Shown: piece after piece, positions 60,865 through 64,000 of the stretch | Layout of the letters: each line of letters starts with the position of its first letter | Position numbering within the stretch: the first letter of the stretch is position 1 | Source: Plasmodiophora brassicae | Lineage: Eukaryota; Endomyxa; Phytomyxea; Plasmodiophorida; Plasmodiophoridae | Direction: 5' to 3' | Length of the DNA: 64,000 nucleotides | Assembly (NCBI GenBank): GCA_039704465.1 | Contig: JASFAU010000019.1 | Coordinates: forward strand, 558,001-622,000 | Program-made: the position numbers and the translations under genes | The notes under the pieces: generated by a model | Database searches by the model: none | What the model was told of the DNA's origin: nothing | What the model saw: the letters and a program-made list of their open reading frames with translations, nothing else

Positions 60865-60995
60865 TGAATACCAGGCAATTTGGGTGGTATCACGCCGCAT
60901 GTCAGTGTCAGCTGACATGGCAGTGAGGGCTAGCCAGTGATGTCATGCGGTGACATAACCAGGGTCAGGCTGATGCAGGAAGCCACCCCATTTCT
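60865..60995. repeat. Degenerate dispersed repeat, relative at 9816-9965
   Basis: It shares ordered blocks with the copy near 9.9 kb (GTGGTATCAC, GTGAGGG, GTGACAT-ACCAG, TCAGGCTGATG). This copy abuts the mariner-like transposase remnant, so the repeat could be part of, or a non-autonomous derivative of, that element. Confidence 0.5.
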
Positions 60996-61357
60996 ATACC
61001 CTGTCCACAGGGGCAACACTGAACCCGCCGACCCTTCCAACTGGCGTGGTATTGCTCTGCAATCCTACCTTCGCAATGCACCTCAAGGGGTGTCTGCACA
61101 TGCGCTACTTTGTTCTCGTCCGTTAACAGGGGCTTTACAACGCTGGTAGTGTGGAGATGCAAGTCTTCGCGGCGAATCCGATGCAAGGTGGCAGCTGAGA
61201 TCTCGGTCGCGGCTGACAACGTTTTATAGTTAGACCGATGCCGTAAAGGGGTTTCCTTGACCTTTGCCTGCAGAACTTCTATCGACTCAGGCAGGATGAA
61301 GCGGGATCGCTCTTGATCTGCGAAGATACATCCGCCGAAACACGTCATGGATCCCAC
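60965..61357 (-). pseudogene. Tc1/mariner-like transposase remnant (DNA-binding half)
   Basis: The complement reads VKETPLRHRSNYKTLSAATE, ISAATLHRIRREDLHLHTTS and VVKPLLTDENKVAHVQ. That is the helix-turn-helix and linker pattern of mariner-like transposases common in protists (P-L-x-x-R-x-T-x-R-x-LA, then T-L-x-R, then LKP-x-L-T-x-ENK-x-x-R). The catalytic DDE part is absent: after the linker the frame runs into unrelated sequence, and the start region is degenerate. It is a decayed fragment. Confidence 0.65.
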
Positions 61358-61749
61358 CTTATCCTACCTTGCTTCCAGACACATCCAGCTGTCTTTCTGC
61401 TGACGCTGAACTCCTCCAGCGCGTTGACCTCGCCCACACAACCCTTGTAGCTGCCTCGTGGCCTAGTTGGGCGGTCCGTTCCTCCAGACAGAGCACTCTA
61501 TAGCAGCCTCTGTACTCCGCGCCGCTGCTCGCCTGTCAGGTTCTTCTTACCTGTACCCATCGAATTCAATGCCACGTTATAGTCTATTTGGACGGGAAGC
61601 TGGCGGGAACGGGAGCGCGAGGTGGCCTGCGCGGTCATATTGGCGGGACGAGCACAGGAGATGCCCATCGGTAGGGGGTTGCCTAACAGATGTGGACCGG
61701 GTCCTGTAACACATGCAGACAATATTGTTTAGGGGCGATGCATTGTATT
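61358..61749. other. Intergenic region, no supported gene
   Basis: It contains the short GTGGCCTAGTTGGGCGGT block also seen near 46.43 kb. The core resembles a polymerase III A box but has no convincing B box. Otherwise nothing is recognised. Confidence 0.4.
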
Positions 61750-62756
61750 CTACCTCCGTTTCGCTTTCGGTTTGGCCTTGAACGAGAACTTCAGCACGGG
61801 GCGTTCGTCGTTCTGCTCCAGCGCCTTGGGAGCGGGTGCAGGCGCACTTGGTTCTGCTTTCGCAGCGGCTGCTATCCGTTTGGCGAGCATACGATCCTCA
61901 GCCGCCGCCGCAGACGTCGCCCCCGACTCGACACGATGGTCCCGGCGCATGTCTGCAAACCTCTACAGAGAGCGCCCCTGACAGCGGCAATGGCCACAGA
62001 AGCGTCGTCACGATGCACCGTACCTTGCGATGGTTGTGATCATAGCTGTCCAGGTGCGCCTGGTACTCGATCGCCTTCGTGTACTGCTTGTTGCACAGCG
62101 TGCAGCGCAGGTTGCTCAACTCGTCCTGGACGTTCTGGTCCTGCCGGCGACGTTGCTCGGCTTTCGCCTCCCGAACGGCCGCCTGCTCGGGCGTCTCGTT
62201 GAGTTGAGATTCGGATTCAAGCCGTTTCCGCTCCGAGGTCGTCATCTTCGACATCTCCCGGTAGTGGGATTCGGCACCGACGCCCAGGACCTCCTCTTTG
62301 ACATCGAATCGGATCGGGTCGATGATGCCCTGCTGCCGGCGACCAAGACCGGACCCCGCCTTCCAGCCCAGCTTCTGTAGCATTCGAAAGCCGATGTTGC
62401 TGCCGGGAATCGGCTGGTCCATACTGGCCATATCCGTGTTCGACAGGTCGAGGTCGTCGGTCAACGGCGCGTCTATCGGCATCGATTTTTCCTCTTCGGT
62501 CAGCATCGCGTACTGCCTGGCGCGCTCCTCCTGCGGAAACGCGTTAGACACCGGCGGTCGAGAAACGGCATCATCTGTACTGACATTGACACGCTGGATG
62601 CTATTCTCCGCTCCGTACCGAGCAGCGACCCCACCGAGACCGCCTGCGGAGAGCGACGCGTTAGGCAAATCGAATTATACAGAAGCGGGCGGGTGGGCCA
62701 CCTTGGACATGTCTCCAGCCGGCGGCCTTGCCGGCGGCGGTGGCATTCGCGCGCAT
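61750..62756 (-). CDS. G-patch and C2H2 zinc-finger protein (GPATCH8-like)
   Basis: G-patch proteins activate DEAH helicases in splicing and ribosome biogenesis. The main exon contains IPGSNIGFRMLQKLGWKAGS then GLGRRQQGI (a complete G-patch with GLG), a coiled Lys/Glu/Arg region, and a C2H2 finger (LRCTLCNKQYTKAIEYQAHL to YDHNHRK). A 61-nt intron (61963-62023) joins HNHRK to RFADMRRDHRV, then an Ala-rich stretch and a basic C-terminus (VLKFSFKAKPKAKRR). The order G-patch then C2H2 then RF-x-DMRR is that of GPATCH8-type proteins. The frame upstream of GGLGGVAARYG lacks an ATG; a first exon starting at 62756 fits a phase-1 junction but is tentative. Confidence 0.8.
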
Positions 62757-62930
62757 CGCTGTCTGAGCTGCAACCGTCCCACGGACAATTGCAACTGGCG
62801 CACATGTCGCACAAGCCTACCTACATACAACGTATACGGCCTGCCAGAGCCCGGCGTACCCGTCGCACCAAACGGAGCATCTCCACAGTGGTACCTCGAT
62901 CGTCGTCATCTGTACTAGACGGGAGACCAG

Positions 62931-64000
62931 ATGGCGGCTCTCGGGTTCCCCTGCTATCGCTTGTCGGAGGCTGTGCTTGCCCTGGTCGTGGCGGCGGTGA
63001 TCTGTTTCAATGCACGCGGGGTGGTCGGCGACGAACCTCTGCGTGGGTACGTCTATGCCGGTAATACGACGTTCCCGCGTGCTGGCCGTGCCTTGCAGCC
63101 GGTTCCAGCTTTATCGTCTTTCGCACAGTCCACGTTGGACTTCACGTACACCTGGTGGGCGATCGTCAACCGCGACTCGGTGACGTATTCGAACGCCGCC
63201 TTTATGCTGGTGGTCAGCGACCCGGTGGATTCGCAGGTTCTCGTACGAGCGCCCGCAATCCAGCTTCAGAAAGACCTACGGGTCAAGGCTTACTGTCAAA
63301 CATCGAAGACGTCCGCGCTGCAGTGGCCGACGCTCACCTCCGTGCAGAGTCTGACAATAGGGACGTGGGTGTTCCTAGCGGCGTCGGTATCCAGTGGTCC
63401 GAAGCGCAATTTGACGCTCTCGTTCACCCTTCCATCTGGGAACCTATCGCAGAAAAGTGTTGCGCTACCGAGCAACATCTATACCGAACCCACTTCACAG
63501 CAGGTCTGGGGTACGTCACCGACGGGCATCACGTTTCTCGGGGCCTTTCGAGATCTACGATTCTGGCCACAAGTCTTATCGTCATCCGCGCTCAACCAGC
63601 TACGTGCATCCACGATCCCGACGAAAGGGTCGTCTCCACCTGGGGTCATCGGTGATCTGGCGTTTGATGGCTACGCCGTCAGCTTACAGTGTCCAAATGG
63701 GACAGCCATCACGTCGATCTTGTTCGCGTCGTATGGCACACCAGAGGGATGGTTCCCTGATTTTACAATCGGGGATCATCATTCCCCAAACAGTACCGCC
63801 ATTGTACAAGGCGCCTGCTTCGGGTTGTCATCTTGCCAGGTCGTCGCAGACTCGTCCCTGTTCGGCGACCCGTTTCCAGACAACGTGAAACGCCTGAGCG
63901 TGTCAGCCTTGTGCACGAACGCATCTGATCTTGGTCCGGCCAGCGGGTATTCCTACATGGCAGGTGTCGGGTACCCGATCAAAGGGCAGGTTCTGTCACC
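62931..64000 (+). CDS. Secreted LamG-like and rhamnose-binding (SUEL) lectin protein, 5' part
   Basis: The frame is open from 62931 to the right edge (356 codons so far). It starts with a signal peptide (LALVVAAVICFNARGVVG). Residues about 30-240 form a laminin-G/concanavalin-like beta domain, with DFTYTWWAIVNRDS, SLTIGTWVFLAASV and the typical closing GAFRDLRFWPQVLS. Residues about 250-335 are a SUEL/Gal-lectin domain: LQCPNGTAITSILFASYG, QGACFGLSSCQVVADSSLF, GDPFPDNVKRLSVSALC. Some canonical cysteines are replaced. SUEL domains bind L-rhamnose or D-galactose. The protein is probably an adhesion or recognition molecule, and may end in a membrane core like that of the 3430-5024 gene (inference). 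Confidence 0.85.
   Translation, partial: MAALGFPCYRLSEAVLALVVAAVICFNARGVVGDEPLRGYVYAGNTTFPRAGRALQPVPALSSFAQSTLDFTYTWWAIVNRDSVTYSNAAFMLVVSDPVDSQVLVRAPAIQLQKDLRVKAYCQTSKTSALQWPTLTSVQSLTIGTWVFLAASVSSGPKRNLTLSFTLPSGNLSQKSVALPSNIYTEPTSQQVWGTSPTGITFLGAFRDLRFWPQVLSSSALNQLRASTIPTKGSSPPGVIGDLAFDGYAVSLQCPNGTAITSILFASYGTPEGWFPDFTIGDHHSPNSTAIVQGACFGLSSCQVVADSSLFGDPFPDNVKRLSVSALCTNASDLGPASGYSYMAGVGYPIKGQVLS

Overview
The window is nuclear DNA from a GC-rich, intron-containing, single-celled eukaryote. Nearly every gene that can be modelled is interrupted by GT-AG introns of about 43-75 nt, and joining the exons restores one frame through conserved domains. Typical eukaryotic genes include COP9 subunit CSN3, Mediator MED28, NAA40, PDCD2/Tsr4, CRIPT, a MAPK15/ERK7 kinase, cytosolic TrpRS, a POLQ/POLN-type polymerase, an NDUFB8-like complex I subunit and mitochondrial glycine cleavage T-protein. 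Complex I, T-protein and peroxiredoxin-5 imply aerobic mitochondria. MAPK15 and a large coiled-coil protein with TPPP/EF-hand-like modules are compatible with a flagellate. I cannot name the lineage.

Layout. 1-5,024: PRX5 (partial), small IQ and hypothetical genes, NAA40, and a polytopic membrane protein with a secreted N-terminus. 5,341-11,841: a secretory ankyrin membrane protein, a 1.2-kb inverted duplication carrying two copies of a small membrane-protein gene, and a tandem Skp1-fold/ankyrin gene. 12,100-18,800: a GT90 remnant, PDCD2, CSN3, a PH-RGS-FHA-RGS protein and MED28. 19,167-24,759: a second secretory ankyrin protein, MAPK15, and a doubtful IQ-motif gene. 25,300-28,530: a tandem pair of four-helix membrane proteins followed by repeat-rich DNA with no firm gene. 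28,535-38,423: a secreted protein ending in a RelE-like fold, an AGC pseudokinase bracketed by 0.4-kb direct repeats, and a 1,410-residue coiled-coil modular protein. 38,581-42,308: NDUFB8-like, a two-helix protein, TrpRS and an unknown gene. 42,763-53,420: two paralogues of an unrecognised membrane-protein family, separated by a second Skp1/ankyrin gene and a Ty1/copia retrotransposon with identical LTRs. 53,544-64,000: T-protein, POLQ/POLN-type polymerase, CRIPT, a mariner-like transposase remnant, a G-patch protein, and a LamG/rhamnose-lectin gene that runs off the right edge.

The housekeeping genes do not form operons; they alternate strands and are packed closely, with some divergent starts less than 50 bp apart. 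The unusual content is the set of lineage-specific secretory or membrane proteins built from ankyrin repeats, Skp1 folds and unknown domains. Several occur as paralogue pairs inside the window. Exon boundaries below were derived by hand from splice consensus and reading frame; most genes close exactly (exon sums divisible by three). Unresolved junctions are stated.
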